Below are positions 43,337-54,640 of a stretch of DNA of 64,000 nucleotides, piece by piece. The first letter of the stretch is position 1. Each line of letters begins with the position of its first letter. A program made the position numbers and the translations under genes. The notes beneath the pieces were generated by a model. That model did not search any database. It saw only the letters and a list, made by a program, of their open reading frames with translations, and had not been told where the DNA came from. The DNA is from Rhipicephalus microplus. Its lineage: Eukaryota > Arthropoda > Arachnida > Ixodida > Ixodidae. The stretch is taken from positions 5,523,001-5,587,000 of the forward strand of contig NW_027464589.1 of assembly GCF_043290135.1 (NCBI RefSeq). Direction: 5' to 3'.

Positions 43337-44990
43337 CTAAATGTCAACGTCACTAGGAGAGTGGTAGGGCTTGAAGCGTGCAACATGTACAATATCGGTA
43401 GCCTGTTGGGCACATGAAGGCGACGGGGCAACAGAACCTAATTCATATGTCACAGGAGTAACCACACGAAGGACTCCGTATGAACCTGTGTAGCGAGTAA
43501 GCACTTTTTCTGACAAGCCAACTTGACTGGTCGAAGACCAGAGCAGGACCAAAGAACCGGGTCGAAGGTGTACGTCGAGGTGTCGTTGGTCATACAAATG
43601 CCATTGCTTTTCTTGAAAGGCCAGAAGGCGAGTACGGGTGATTTCGCAGGCGTGAGCGGCCCAAGTGATAGCGTCCATGGCATATTCACTGGTCGGTACT
43701 GCAGGGGACAGTATGACGGCGTCTAGAGGCAGTGTTGGTTCTCGGCCAAACAGCAAAAAAAATGGAGAGTTACCGGCAGTGTCATGGCGCGAAGAATTAT
43801 AGGAAAATATGACGTACGGCAACGCAAGATCCCAGTCGGTGTGGTTGGTAGAAACATACTTAGCGAGCATGTCTTTAAGAGTTCGATTTAGACGCTGCGT
43901 GAGTCCTTTGGTTTGCGATGGTATGACGTGGTGAGCTTGTGTCTCGTTTGACAGGACTGCAAGATGTCGGCTATGACCTTCGACAAAAAGGTGCTGCCAC
44001 GGTCTGTAAGCAGCTGCCATGGCGCTCCGTGTTGCAAAATCGTGTCCTCAAGGAGGAAGTCGGCGACGTCTGTGGCGCAGCTTGTAGGAAAAGCTTGTGT
44101 GATGGCATAACGCGTGGCGTAGTCGGTGGCCACAGCTATCCACTTGTTACCCGAGGAAGACAAGTGGAAAGGGCCAAGTGGGTCCAAGCCATTGCGGAAG
44201 AACGGTTCTGACGGAATGTCAAGTGGTTGAGGGCGTCCGGCGGGAAGTGTCGATGCCGTTTTGCGGCGCTGACGTTTCTCACAAGCCGCATCGTATCTTC
44301 TGACTGAGCATGCAAGCCCTGGCCAGAAGAAGCGTCGGCGTATTCAGCCATAAGTGTGTGACACACGAGTGTGACGGGCAATAGGAAGGTCATGAAGTTC
44401 ATTTAGAACTTCCGAGTGAAGGTGTTTCGGAATGACAAGCAGCACGGCCGGTCCATCCGTCTCAAAACTTTGGCGGTACAATACACCATCGTGGAGCACA
44501 AATGAGCGATGGGACTGTTTGGAAGATGGTGATTCAAGGCACTCAATGATAGCACGCAAGGGCGCATCATGGCGCTGCTCGTCACTGATGGATGTCATTT
44601 CTGAAAGGGAAATGACGCCAGGCTCAGTGTCGGTGTCAGGCGTAGTGCTCGACTCAGCAACCGGGTAGTGGTACAGGCAGTCTGCGTCCTGATGTAGGCA
44701 TCCGGACTTGTACGTCCCCGCGTAGGTATACTCTTGCAGTCGCAGAGCCCGAGCCGGCCAGTAGGATCCTTCAGTGATGTAAGCCAACATAGCGCATGAT
44801 GGTCAATTATTAGAGAAATTTGTGCCATATGAATATGGGCGGAGCTTTGAGACTGCCCAAACAAGAGCAAGACACTCACGCCTTGTAATGGAATAGTTGC
44901 GCTCAGCAGCTGTGAGGAGGCGGCTAGCGGAGGCGACAACTCGGTCGTGTCCCCGTTAGCGTTGGGTCAGGACGGCTCCGATCCCATGAC
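43337..44990 (-). pseudogene. Gypsy-3 RNase H and integrase, broken
   Basis: RNase H pieces with [15 protein letters not shown] and DADCLY are at about 44940-44650. The integrase N-terminal zinc region lies at about 44400-44230. ATDYATRYAITQAF and LLTDRGSTF (core Asp residues) are at about 44150-43980. QTKGLTQRLNRTL (Arg-Leu where T-E-R-x-N is usual) and a TDIVHVARFKPYH C-terminal domain run to 43337. The core is spread over several frames. Confidence 0.8.
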
Positions 44991-45028
44991 CACTAGCATC
45001 ATTTCGGACTTCTGTCAGAGCAGATCGG

Positions 45029-45983
45029 TCAAAGTGAGCCAATATAGGTGGAGTCGTCAGAAGCATGATTAGATGAGAAAAAGCAGCAGCTCCGCCTAAA
45101 CGTGACGTCTTTCTTTAGAAGATCAGTGAGGGGTCGAGCGATAGTTGTGAAGCCTTTCACAAACCTTCTAAAGTAGAAACAAAGTCCTACAAAACTCCAG
45201 ACGCCTTTGACTGACCAGGGTATAGGAAAACTGGTGACTGCACGAATTTTCTCCGGGTCCGGCTGCTCACCAGATGCGTCGACAAGGTGGCCGAACATCG
45301 TAATTTGCCGGCGTCCGAAGTGGCGCTTCGACAAGTTTAATTGAAGGCCTGCAGTGCGGAATATGTTGAGAATAGCTGACAAACGCTGAAGGTGGGTCTC
45401 AAATGTTGGTCAATATACAACGACATCGTCAAGATAACAAAGACATGTTGACCATTTAAACCCTTGTAGCAGAGAGTTCATCATGCGCTCGGACATGGTT
45501 GGGGCATTGCATAGCCCAAACGGCATAACCTTGAACTGATATAGGCCGTCTGGAGTTACAAATGCAGTCTTCTCGGTCTTTTTAGTCAACAGCAATGTGC
45601 CAGTAGCCGGAACATAGGTCTGCATTGCATAGCCCAAACGGCATAACATTGAACTGATGTAGGCCGTCTGGAGTTAGAAACGCAGTCTTCTCTTGGTCTT
45701 TTTCGTCGACAGCAATGTGCCAGTAGCCGGAACATAGGTCTATTGAAGAAAAGTATCGGGCGCCGTGGAGACAATCGAGAGCGTCATCGATGCGGGGTAA
45801 AGGGTAAACGTCCTTTTTCATGATTCTATTCAGATGTCGGTAATCCACGCAGAACCGCCACATGCCATCTTTCTTTTCAACGAACACAACGGGGGACGGC
45901 CAAGGGCTCGAAGAGGGTTCAATAATTTCTTTGGCTAACATCTTGGTGACTTCTTGAATTACTTTTCGCTCGGTGGCAGGCAC
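45029..45983 (-). pseudogene. Gypsy-3 reverse transcriptase with internal tandem duplication
   Basis: The frame at 45983-45582 contains SSPWPSPVVFVEKKDGMWRF, CVDYRHLN, PLPRIDDALD and SSIDLCSGYWHIAVD, then MPFGLCNA followed directly by a second DLCSGYWHIAVD. The next frame repeats TAFVTPDGLYQFKVMPFGLC and reaches the CYLDDVVVY active site (about 45425). The later part, LSKRHFGRRQITMFGHLVDA, lies at 45382-45029. The duplication (45504-45621 and 45622-45741) shifts the frame. Confidence 0.82.
45504..45741. repeat. 118/120-bp tandem duplication in Gypsy-3 RT
   Basis: GCATTGCATAGCCCAAACGG starts both copies (45504 and 45622) and CCGGAACATAGGTCT ends both. The copies differ by a 2-bp insertion and a few substitutions. 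Confidence 0.9.
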
Positions 45984-46147
45984 CCGGTATGGTTGTCGAT
46001 GATTGGGATGAGAATCACCTGTGTTAATGCGGTGCTTGAAGAGTGAAGTCTGGCCAAGTGGACGGCTGTCTATGTCGAATATGTCGCAGTATGAAGACAG
46101 AAGGCGGCAGAGCGCTGCTGACTTCTATGGTTCGAGGTCCGTGGCGA

Positions 46148-46867
46148 TCATGGATTTAAGGTTGCATCGAGGCACGTGGCATCCTGCGATTGACATGGGT
46201 GATCGGGACATGCGTCTGCCGCAAAACAGGTGACGTGGTCGTCAATTAAGGGTCTTAGCGTGGCGACCGATATTCCTTGAGGTAGCACTTGTTTTACGAA
46301 ACCAAAATTGGCAACAGGTAAGTATGTTCGGTTAGACGCCATGGTTACGACGGAGTGTGGGACAGTAATGTTGCGCGCCAGGAGAACGATGTAATCACAG
46401 TTGAGCATGGTAGAGGGGGTTGCCAATTCAATGAATGTGAGAGCTTTAGGTGGTATCCGGAAGAAGTCAGTGGTGCACAAGCTGTTCAGGAGCTCAGGGT
46501 GAGAATCCGGGAGAAGAGGAAGTTCTTGGCAGAGAGTACCGGTGGCACAATTGATTGGGGCAGAATGCATTGATAGGAAGTCCATGCCGAAGATTAGGTC
46601 GTGAGGGCAATTTTCAAGCACTGTAAATAAAACGGGGACATGGCGGCCGGCATTACTAAGGCGAGCGGTACACATTCCAGTGAGGGCCATAGTTCCACCA
46701 TCAGCGACACGGAGGGCTTTAGTTGCGGCAGGCGTGAGGACTTTTTTGAGCAGGCGACTGGAATGAGCACTCATTATGGACACTTGAGCTCCAATATCAA
46801 CTAACGCCGTCAAAGAAATACCGTCCACATACACCTCAATCAAGTTCATATTAGTGGGGAGCGTCAA
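46148..46867 (-). pseudogene. Gypsy-3 protease region
   Basis: The open frame begins MTLPTNMNLIEVYVDGI. The protease active-site loop reads TALVDIGAQVSIMSA (Ile where Thr or Ser is expected), with a later DLIFGMDFLSMH segment as in Gypsy-2. The linker to RT follows. It lies directly downstream of the zinc knuckle of gag. Confidence 0.75.
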
Positions 46868-46923
46868 CGGAGAATTTGGATCAGTCGCAATTGATGCAGC
46901 ACTATCTCCCGGAGCTGCATGAT

Positions 46924-48260
46924 CTAGTTTTCCGTTCGAGAGAATCTAATTATCCATCCGAGAGGCGGCGGATATCGGTGTGGTTGGGGTGATGGGGGAC
47001 GGCGGCTTTGAGGTGACAACGAACGAGCGGTGGAGCAGCTATTTGGGACGTCGGAAGAAGGGTACACACGACTGGGCAAATACCGACGGGAGTCCTCGTG
47101 TGGTCGAGTAGAGGAAAATGGGCTCCAGGTTGAGGGCGTCCAAGTGTTGCGGCAGTAGCGGGAGATATGGCCAACTCGGTGGCAGTGGAAGCAGATCGGT
47201 CGGTCGGTCATCTGCAGTTCTCCATTCCATCGGATTGCGAAATAAAATCAAGTCATGGCGTGGTGCATTTATTGTCATTGGTCTGGAGGTGGGTTTGGAG
47301 GCAGAGCAGGCCACAGGAATACCGAGCTTTGCAGTTTCCTGCCTCACGATAGCTTGAATAACAGAGACCACCGGAGGCATTTGTGCGGCGCCATGGTCGA
47401 GCGGATGTGGAGAAAATGGTGCCGGACTTGAGGCCTCAAGCTCCTGTCGAACTATACGTGTCATACTGTCTTGCATGGGTGGTGCGGAACTCAGATCAAT
47501 GCGGGTTGATGTAACAGCCGTGTTTGGTAGCCGCATAAACTGAGGCAGAACACGGTGGCTTTTGGCCATTTCCAAGCGGCGGCATTCCTTAGTAATCATA
47601 TCTACGGTCGTGACGTTAATGTGGCCCACCTTGTCACTCTCTGTCATTGGAACGTCCACTTTCCGTCACAACGCGAGCATGTCTTATATGTAGGAAACGT
47701 ACGACTTAGTTGAGGACTGCGCACGAGTGGCAAGTTCTACTCGCGCTTCCATTTGGCGACCGGACGGGTCCCCAAAGAGGTCGTGTAGTTGCTCCTTGAA
47801 GATATCCCAGCTGGTGAGCTCGGTCTCATGGGCGTCGAACCAAACAAGTGGGGTGCCGTCCAAGTAAAATATTACGTTGGCGAGTATCATTGTAGGGTCC
47901 CATCGGTGTGTCTGGCTAACGGGCTTGTACATACGGAGCCAGTAGTCAATGTCAACCATAGTGGGCAGCGCACAAAAGGAAACACACAAGAGAAGGAATC
48001 AGGACAAGCGCTGGGTCCTGATCCAGCGCTTGTCCTGATTCCTTCTCTTGTGTGTTTCCTTTTGTGCGCTGCCCACTATGGATAAGTTCCAACGCGCCCG
48101 CCTTTCGGTGCTACAACAGTCAATGTCAAGCCCAGGTTGTGCGGAGAATGTTCTGGGATCACGGGCGGCGGGACATCGTCAAGTATGTGGTGGCTGGAGC
48201 TACAGATGGAGAAGCTGATGGGTTGTTGTTATTGGTAGCCATGGCCGGAGACTGAATGGT
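46924..48260 (-). pseudogene. Gypsy-3 gag, interrupted by HP2
   Basis: It starts near 48242 with MATNNNNPSASPSVAPATTY and runs to the HP2 target site. It continues at 47955 with YWLRMYKPVSQTHRW ... LVWFDAHETELTSWDIFKEQL, passes a frame change near 47670 and ends in a CCHC knuckle (CFHCHRVGHISRYC, about 47150-47195). The gag frame runs straight through when HP2 and one duplication are discounted. Confidence 0.75.
47944..48129. mobile_element. Snap-back insertion HP2 with 12-bp target duplication
   Basis: AGTCAATGTCAA at 47944-47955 and 48118-48129 flanks a perfect 59-bp inverted repeat (47956-48014 and 48023-48081) with an 8-bp loop, plus an unpaired 36-bp tail (48082-48117). The arm reads AGCGCTTGTCCTGATTCC ... 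TGTGCGCTGCCCACTATGG, and the tail has CCAAC ... GCCC. Confidence 0.8.
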
Positions 48261-48316
48261 GCGGCCACTGTGAAGCTTCATAGTGAAGACAGGGAACGTT
48301 CCACCTCCACCAAATA

Positions 48317-48487
48317 TGTTACGGAAAAGAAGAGACGCTGTATCGACGAGGCTGTGGATTAGATGTATTTGAAACCAGCGGTAATGGCATGACCACTTCA
48401 CCAGCGATCGAGCGGAGACCACCCTTCGTTGTCGTCGGGCACACACGCGCGTCGCCCCCTAGAATTTCAGTATGCATGCATGTAGCA
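48317..48487 (-). repeat. Gypsy-3 5' LTR (about 171 bp)
   Basis: It aligns with 43128-43301. On the minus strand it runs from TGCTACATGCATGC to TCCGTAACA and is followed by TATTTGGTGGAGGTGG, in the primer-binding position. Confidence 0.85.
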
Positions 48488-48532
48488 ATATATGTGTTCT
48501 TGCCTGTGCGTCTGATCTTTTTATGGCTAACT

Positions 48533-48802
48533 AAAGCAACTTAAAGTTGCCCCGCCGTGGTGGTCTAGTGGCTAAGGCACTCGGCTGCTGACCCGCAGGT
48601 CGCGGGTTCGAATCCCGGCTGCGGTGGCTGCGTTTCCGATGGAGGCGGAAATGTTGTAGGCCCGTGTGCTCAGATTTGGGTGCACGTTAAAGAACCCCAG
48701 GTGGTCTAAATTTCCGGAGCCCTCCACTACGGGGTCTCTCATAATAATATGGTGGTTTTGGGACGTTAAACCTCACATATCAATCAAAGCAACTTAAAGT
48801 TG
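48533..48802 (+). mobile_element. Ruka SINE, full length, with 17-bp target duplication
   Basis: The tRNA-like head has an A box (TGGTCTAGTGGCTAAGG) and a B box (GGTTCGAATCC). The conserved body reads GATGGAGGCGGAAATG ... GCACGTTAAAGAACCCCAGG ... TTTGGGACGTTAAACC. AAAGCAACTTAAAGTTG flanks it at 48533-48549 and 48786-48802. I recognise this as the tick tRNA-derived SINE Ruka. The perfect duplication indicates a recent insertion. Confidence 0.9.
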
Positions 48803-49590
48803 TGCTAAGCACATGCATCCTGGGAAAACACTATTTACAGGATCATGGTGAAAAAGAAACTTAGTTTACATTTGAAAAGAGGTAAAAAGGTTGCAGTGAC
48901 AGACACTTCAATTGAGAAACAGTTAGCGAATAATGAAAGCCAGAGTCAAACATTTCAGCAAGTCAGCATTCTTGTGAAAGTTGTCACAGATGACAAGTTC
49001 AGAGATTGAGCTACCCTTGCCCGGCTCGCTCACTGTTGATCAGTTGATAAGGGATGCCTGTTGATGTTCCCAAAAGCGCTCATTCTATGTAATGTGTCAG
49101 GTCTTTTACATAGGAGATATATGATTACAGTAAAAGGTTGTTATTTGAACTCTGTAAATAGAAGCAGATAGCCCTGTGTATTTCTATGGGCGAAATCTCT
49201 CGATAATTTGAACACATTGGTATCTCCAACGATTAATTAAAACTGGGAGCCCCTTATTTTCGTTGCTGCTCACAAAAGTCTCTTTAGAGTTATCACAATA
49301 TTTTGTGAAATCAAACCAAACTAAATTCACTAGAGGGGGAAAACAACCGAAAAGCAGCATTTCTCAACAGAAGGGCTTTCGGATACTGAACTGGAGCCCT
49401 CGCGCAAGCTACAAGTGCTGGTCATGATCATAGTGGAAAAAATGTAAGCGAATGCAAATTACTAATCACTTTTCATTTTGATTGCATTAACTCTGTCATG
49501 TAAACAAACATGTTTTTTAAGCGCAAGTATTGGCATATGTTTCAACATTAAAGCTAACTGCTTGCGTGAATGTCGGTGCTTGTTCATGGC
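48803..49590. other. Non-coding interval
   Basis: AT-rich sequence with no gene, repeat or transposon end that I can recognise. Confidence 0.5.
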
Positions 49591-50222
49591 GTATCATCAT
49601 CATCAGCCTGATTACACCCACTGCAGGGCAAAGCCCTCTCCCATGATCCACCAATCAACTTGGTCTTGTGCTTTCTGCTGCCACGTTATACCTGCGAACT
49701 TTTTAATCTCATCGGCTTACCTAACTCTGTCTCCCTTTCATGCATTTGCCTTCTGTGTGAATTCAGTCAGTTACGTTTAATGATCAGCGGTTATCCTGCC
49801 TACGTGCTACTTGCCCAACCCATGCCCATTTCTTCTTTTTGATTTGGGCTATGATATCCTTAACACCAGTTTGTTCCCTGACCTGCTCTGCTCTCTTCTT
49901 GTCTCTTAAGGTTACACCTATCATTTTTCTTTCTATTGCTCACTGCGTCGTTCTCAATTCAAGCTGAACCCTGTTTGTAAGCTTCTATATTTCTGCCCCA
50001 TAGTTAAGTACGAGCAAGATGCAGCTGTTATATACCTTCCTCTTGAGGGTTAGTGGCAGATTATCATTGATGATTTGAGAATGCTTGCCGAATGTGATCA
50101 ACTGAATCCTTACTCTAGCTATTTCACTTTCATGGTTCGGCTCTGCGGTTGTTGCGTATGAAAGACATGTCTCTCTTAATAAAGGGACGAGTCCTTGCAC
50201 AGTTTCTTCTTATAGAACTTTG
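49591..50222 (-). mobile_element. RTE-type LINE, 3' fragment
   Basis: On the minus strand it ends with AGGCTGATGATGATGATAC, an ATG-repeat tail typical of tick RTE elements, after a TTTGCCCTGCAGTGGGTGTA segment. Upstream, a decayed RT C-terminal region is readable (QIINDNLPLTLKRKVYNSCIL, about 50080-49995). It is 5' truncated near 50222. Confidence 0.75.
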
Positions 50223-50261
50223 ACCGTGTCACTCCCAACATTTTTTTTTGTTTTTTTTTGG

Positions 50262-50520
50262 ATATCAAATCAAATCAAATCAAACTTTATTTTCAGGAAT
50301 GCATACATTTACATGAATAAAATTCTACAGTACAGAGGAGGTCCCGAAGTTAGAAAACTGTCGGGGGGACCTCCGTTAGAGAATAAGTCAAGTGCGATAA
50401 CAATTCAGCAAGCAGTGAAAAACACTTTGTACGAATTAAACAAAGAATGGTTAAAATTTCATAACAACAAGGCAAGAAAAGTTCTGTGTAACAGCAAGTG
50501 GTATGGTGAGTAAAAGAAAT
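50262..50520 (-). mobile_element. LINE 3' fragment with pentanucleotide tail
   Basis: ATCAAATCAAATCAAATCAA (50265-50284) followed by ACTTTATTTTCAGG is, on the minus strand, an AATAAAGT end with a TTTGA-repeat tail. That is the form of a non-LTR 3' terminus. No RT remains, so the family is uncertain. Confidence 0.45.
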
Positions 50521-50749
50521 ACTAAAATTAGGAGTAAGGCACTACGACATGCACGTGGTATTAATAATTTTGTTTCAGCACTACTGTTGCTGTACCTGCC
50601 ATTGCCTTGCAACAGTCTTCACTTTCACAGCAATCTATACTTAATGTAAAAAAAGAAGTGCCGCTGAATATGCACTACTCCAGGCTCATTTGTTACCTAG
50701 TTATATGTGATACTCTATGCATTACCTTGGCATTACATTGTCTAAAATG

Positions 50750-51900
50750 CTACAAAAGACCAAAAGTGCAAATTTTTTTGCTTTGTCGACGACTTCCTGT
50801 TTTTAATTGACTGCACTTCTGTTGACGTAGAAACGAGGGTTGATGATGTGTTGTTTGTGATTAAGGCATGTCTCGAGCCCTTGGAGGCCACTTGGGAACT
50901 TTTACAAGGGGATTCTACTCGGTTTTTGGACCTCAGGTTATTTTTCTCGGAAAACCACACATGCTGGTGGTATGAGCCGCGAGCGAATAAGCCTCTTATT
51001 TCGTTCGCTTCCGTGCATTCAAAACTCACTAAGAGAGGCATACCAAAGTTGTGTTTTAAAAATGCCGTGACGAAATCGTCACCACAAGATGGCGTCCAGT
51101 TTCGAGACCCAAAGCAAGCGTCTAACCGAAGCAGGCTACGCAGTTCTGTTACAGGTTTCTTTAGCTGAACGCATTCTCCAAGAGTCTCGAAGAGAAAACA
51201 GGCGTAAAGTTTCGGAGTACTCGGGCTGCAGAGTAGGTGTTATCCCTTACATGCACACAATTTCTCACAACTTAAAGAAAGTGGCCCAGAGGGCTAATGT
51301 ACGTGTCCTTTTTTCAGCACCCTAGGCACTTTTTCAGCATTAGGCGAGCTTTGCAAGCTCACTTGTCCAAGAATTGTTGCTCCCCCAGCTTGTGATAAAA
51401 AAACACCACATTAGATTCGTTGTTTGTGTATCCTGTGTCATCTACAAGTTTCCATTATCCTGCGGGATGTACTATATTGGGCAAACAAAACGGTGTCTGA
51501 ATGACAGATTACGCGAGCACTGCTATAACGCGAAAAATAAGCTTACGGCTGGAGGATTCCTAGTGACACACTGCAAAGGCTGTGGGTGCTCCCCTGATCT
51601 GTATAGTTACATAGTTATTGGTCGTTCTAGAGATCGGCTCACACAGGAGATAAAAGAAACCGAGGCTATAGAAGAATTAGGCCATTTGTGTGTAAGCTCG
51701 CCATCGATTTCCTTGTCAGAAAAGGAAATGACGTTCCTTGGTTTAAGAACACGTGCAAGATGAGCTGTGCTTTGTCGTGGATGTATAAAATGGGCGTGAT
51801 TGGCATGAAATAAACAGTTGGAAGTTTAGCCCCTATTTATCTCTACGTCTGTGTTGTGTCCTTTTCTTTTATGTACTGCGTTTATACACGCTACGTTCTT
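50750..51900 (+). mobile_element. PLE-C: 5'-truncated Penelope-like fragment
   Basis: It contains the RT C-terminal part, the GIY-YIG region and a 3' UTR with AATAAACAGTTGGAAG and GTGTTGTGTCCTTTTC. That UTR resembles the corresponding stretch of HP3 (AATAAAGTCAGTTGTTAG ...). It represents a different family from PLE-A and PLE-B. Confidence 0.75.
50755..51763 (+). pseudogene. PLE-C RT end and GIY-YIG domain
   Basis: Homology begins at the catalytic box FFCFVDDFLFLID (about 50774) and continues through STRFLDLRLFFS and KRGIPKLCFKNA. Frame changes near 51080 and between 51325 and 51400 lead to the GIY-YIG signature (MYYIGQTKRCLNDRLREH, about 51465) and a C-terminal HCKGCGC ... VIGRSRD segment ending at 51763. 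RT motifs upstream of FVDD are absent. The C-terminal segment aligns in pattern with the protein encoded by HP3. Confidence 0.75.
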
Positions 51901-54491
51901 AAACATAAAAAAAGAAAAAAACATTGTTTCAAGAAATGGGCGCATTTTTATCGTATCGAGTGGTGGCTGTTTGAACTTGCCCCATGCTATACTTTGAGAT
52001 GTCCAAGACGTTTATTTTCATTTTTTTTTAATGCAGAAGTTCAAGGTCATTCAATGTACATCCGTTTGTTATCATGCGCAGGGATCTATACGAGCTTTTG
52101 ACTACGCAGACGTCGCGAATCAACCCCAGCATCGTGTTTGTGCTTTCTTAGTTCCAACTTTCTATTGCAATGTTCCGAGCCAAACCAGGTGAGGTGCTAG
52201 TCATTGCAGAGTTACATTAAACTTGAAAAATAGGAGTGAAGAAACTCGAGAGTCATTTTAAACATTAATGCACGCACTTAAAGTGCAGCTGGATAACGAT
52301 CTACGTAATTATTCGCTCGTATCACTTATGTTTCACCCATTACTTCGAGAGTTGTCCGGAAATTTAATGCTAGTATATACTTTCAGTGTCCCACGAGGCC
52401 ACCTATAACAAAACATGCTAACCACTTACCCTGTTACACGTGTTGTATAAAGATGCATTGCCAGAGGTGCGATGGTCGAGACTGATGTTAAATTCCAGCG
52501 GCAGATTTATCCAGATAAAGTTTTTGTGCTCTAAGCGGAGAGATCACGTTCCAGTGGCAGATTGGGAACGTGAATTGTGTGTTACAATGACAGATTGCAA
52601 GCAACTGCAGATGACGGATTGCTGTATGAAGCAAAAATTCTTGCTCCGCTGAAATCTGTTGATTTGACTGGAAGTTCACGTGACGTATTCTGTGCGCCCG
52701 CCTTTCATCCAATCACGGATGGATGTTTCATGGCCGCGGGCAGCCATGGACGACCAGAAAAACGCTTCGCACTCCTTCCCTAGATTTCCGCTCACAGACT
52801 GCTCCAGTCGAGACACGCGAGATCGAATGGCAGATTTGACGAGAGCAATCCCGCTCGGATCTGCGTGCTCTGTTTGTGATCCGGCCGAGCGTTCACGAAC
52901 TGCCATTCGAATTCAACATGAGTTGAGAGCAGTTTTTGGTGATGATGAACCTTGCTTTGGAGCAGTTAGTAGCATTTAATATGTTGTCCTGGGAGCTTGA
53001 AAAAACAAATTTTTAGCAACGTTAGGGGCACAAGTGCTTATTTTAGTTCACTTATAATACAAATTACACTGAAACAGACATTTAAGAAAGTTTTTGAACA
53101 AATCGCCAGGTATGAACAGCACCTCCTTTTTACATGCGGCGCAACCTATCTAGCCCTTGTAACAAATGTGAAATAATATCTAAAAAGAGGTTATAACAAC
53201 TAGATTCACCTGAAACATTTAAATAGAAAAATGCTTCACACTCATAAAGAATTAAAAAAAAAGGCAATCGCACAAGAGCCGTAGTTGCATAACAATGGGC
53301 GTTCGCTTAAGAACAGTAACATGCTATCATCAAGTGTACTGCAAGCTTTTAACAGACAACAAAAGCGAGATGAACTGCCGTTCACGGCCACCTCGTGCGG
53401 CGCGAAATCCGAGAAACATCGCCGCACCGACTATCTCAAAAAGCGTGTGCGTAAGTGATAAGGGAATGGTTATAACGCCTTTTAGTGCAAGTAGCCATTC
53501 GTTATTAGTACTGCCCACGCTCTATTTTCAATAATATCGATGGCCATCACCGTTGAACTCCTGTCAATACATAGATTTGCGATTTCCACCCGCAATCCTC
53601 CGCGGTACACTACAACGAACTGCCGAAGGTACAGAGGCCGGATTTGTTCATAGAGAGAAAAAAAAAAATGTACGCTAGACACACTGCAGAACGGCCGCCG
53701 ACCGAAACACTGGTCGAACGTAAAACTAAGCATAAGTAGTCCACAGCCAGAACGTAGCGCCGGCTCTTAAAGAGCTCGTGAGTTTCGATTACAAGACCGA
53801 GCAGTATTGCAAATCACCGTTCCTGAAAACTGTGCCATTTGATCTCCAAAATGCCAGTTTAAACTGGTTTGAACACCACGGGTTCGCAAATCGTGCAAGT
53901 ATCATACCGTGCACCATCTCTTATGAGAGAGATCATCGAGGCACCAGCTATATACGAGTTAGAATGGCGTTGGGCACAGCTGTTCAATACAAGAGGTGTT
54001 TGTAGTCAACAGTCTGCCCATAGGAAGTCAAGCCTCTGGGAGAATTCGAGCAGAGGATCGCCTCCTTGAACTTGTCAGGCCTGCATGTCATAAGTCAGCT
54101 AAGTCATCAGCGTCGACCGGTGTGATGCCGCTACGCTGCTTCTCTCTTTTTTTGCTGTATCTACAGCTCATGTGCAGTTCACTGATATCTCGCCTAGGAT
54201 AGTCTTCTTACGGGTAGTGTCTATTCTTCCAGCAACCGGGATAATTGTGCAAAAAAATTTCTCCCGGCAGTCGCCTTCTATTGGCTCTCATATGTCATGT
54301 GACTAACACCCCACCACCCGTTCCGTGACCACCCGAGACCGGACAGACAAAGCCTTGCATGCGTGACGAGCCCATTCGTTCACCTGTCTCCGCTCGCAAC
54401 ACGTGCAACGTGTGTTGCTGCTTCGTTGCCGTATTTATTTTGCTCGTGGTGTTTATTATTTATTACGAGACATCAGACCATCGAGTGTTTT
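51901..54491. other. Non-coding interval
   Basis: Only short frames occur. The longest, a 99-codon frame at 52680-52979, shows no recognisable domain. The stretch at about 52480-52980 is less AT-rich than its surroundings. The last part (54300-54491) precedes LINE-4, beyond which the ZSWIM3-like exon begins. It could therefore be the former 5' flank of that gene. Confidence 0.4.
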
Positions 54492-54640
54492 ACTTATTTA
54501 TTTATTTATTTATTTACATTACCCTCAGGGCCCATAAAGGCGTTACAGAGAGGGTGGGTAATATAACGAAAATGCAGCAACTACAGAACACAATAATACA
54601 ACCAATTAATTAGAATACATGTTCAAACAATATTCAGTTA

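Larger units (their letters stand above)
43128..48487 (-). mobile_element. Gypsy-3: complete but decayed LTR element
   Basis: LTRs at both ends (43128-43301 and 48317-48487) enclose, on the minus strand, gag (48260 to about 46924), protease (46867-46148), RT (45983-45029), RNase H (about 44990-44600) and integrase (44790-43337). It contains the snap-back insertion HP2 in gag and a 118-bp tandem duplication in RT, plus many frame changes. The LTR copies differ at a number of sites, so the insertion is not recent. Confidence 0.88.

Noticed and set aside
52680..52979. 99-codon plus-strand gene
   Set aside because: An overlapping minus-strand frame is also open, there is no recognisable motif, and no splice or promoter context was found.
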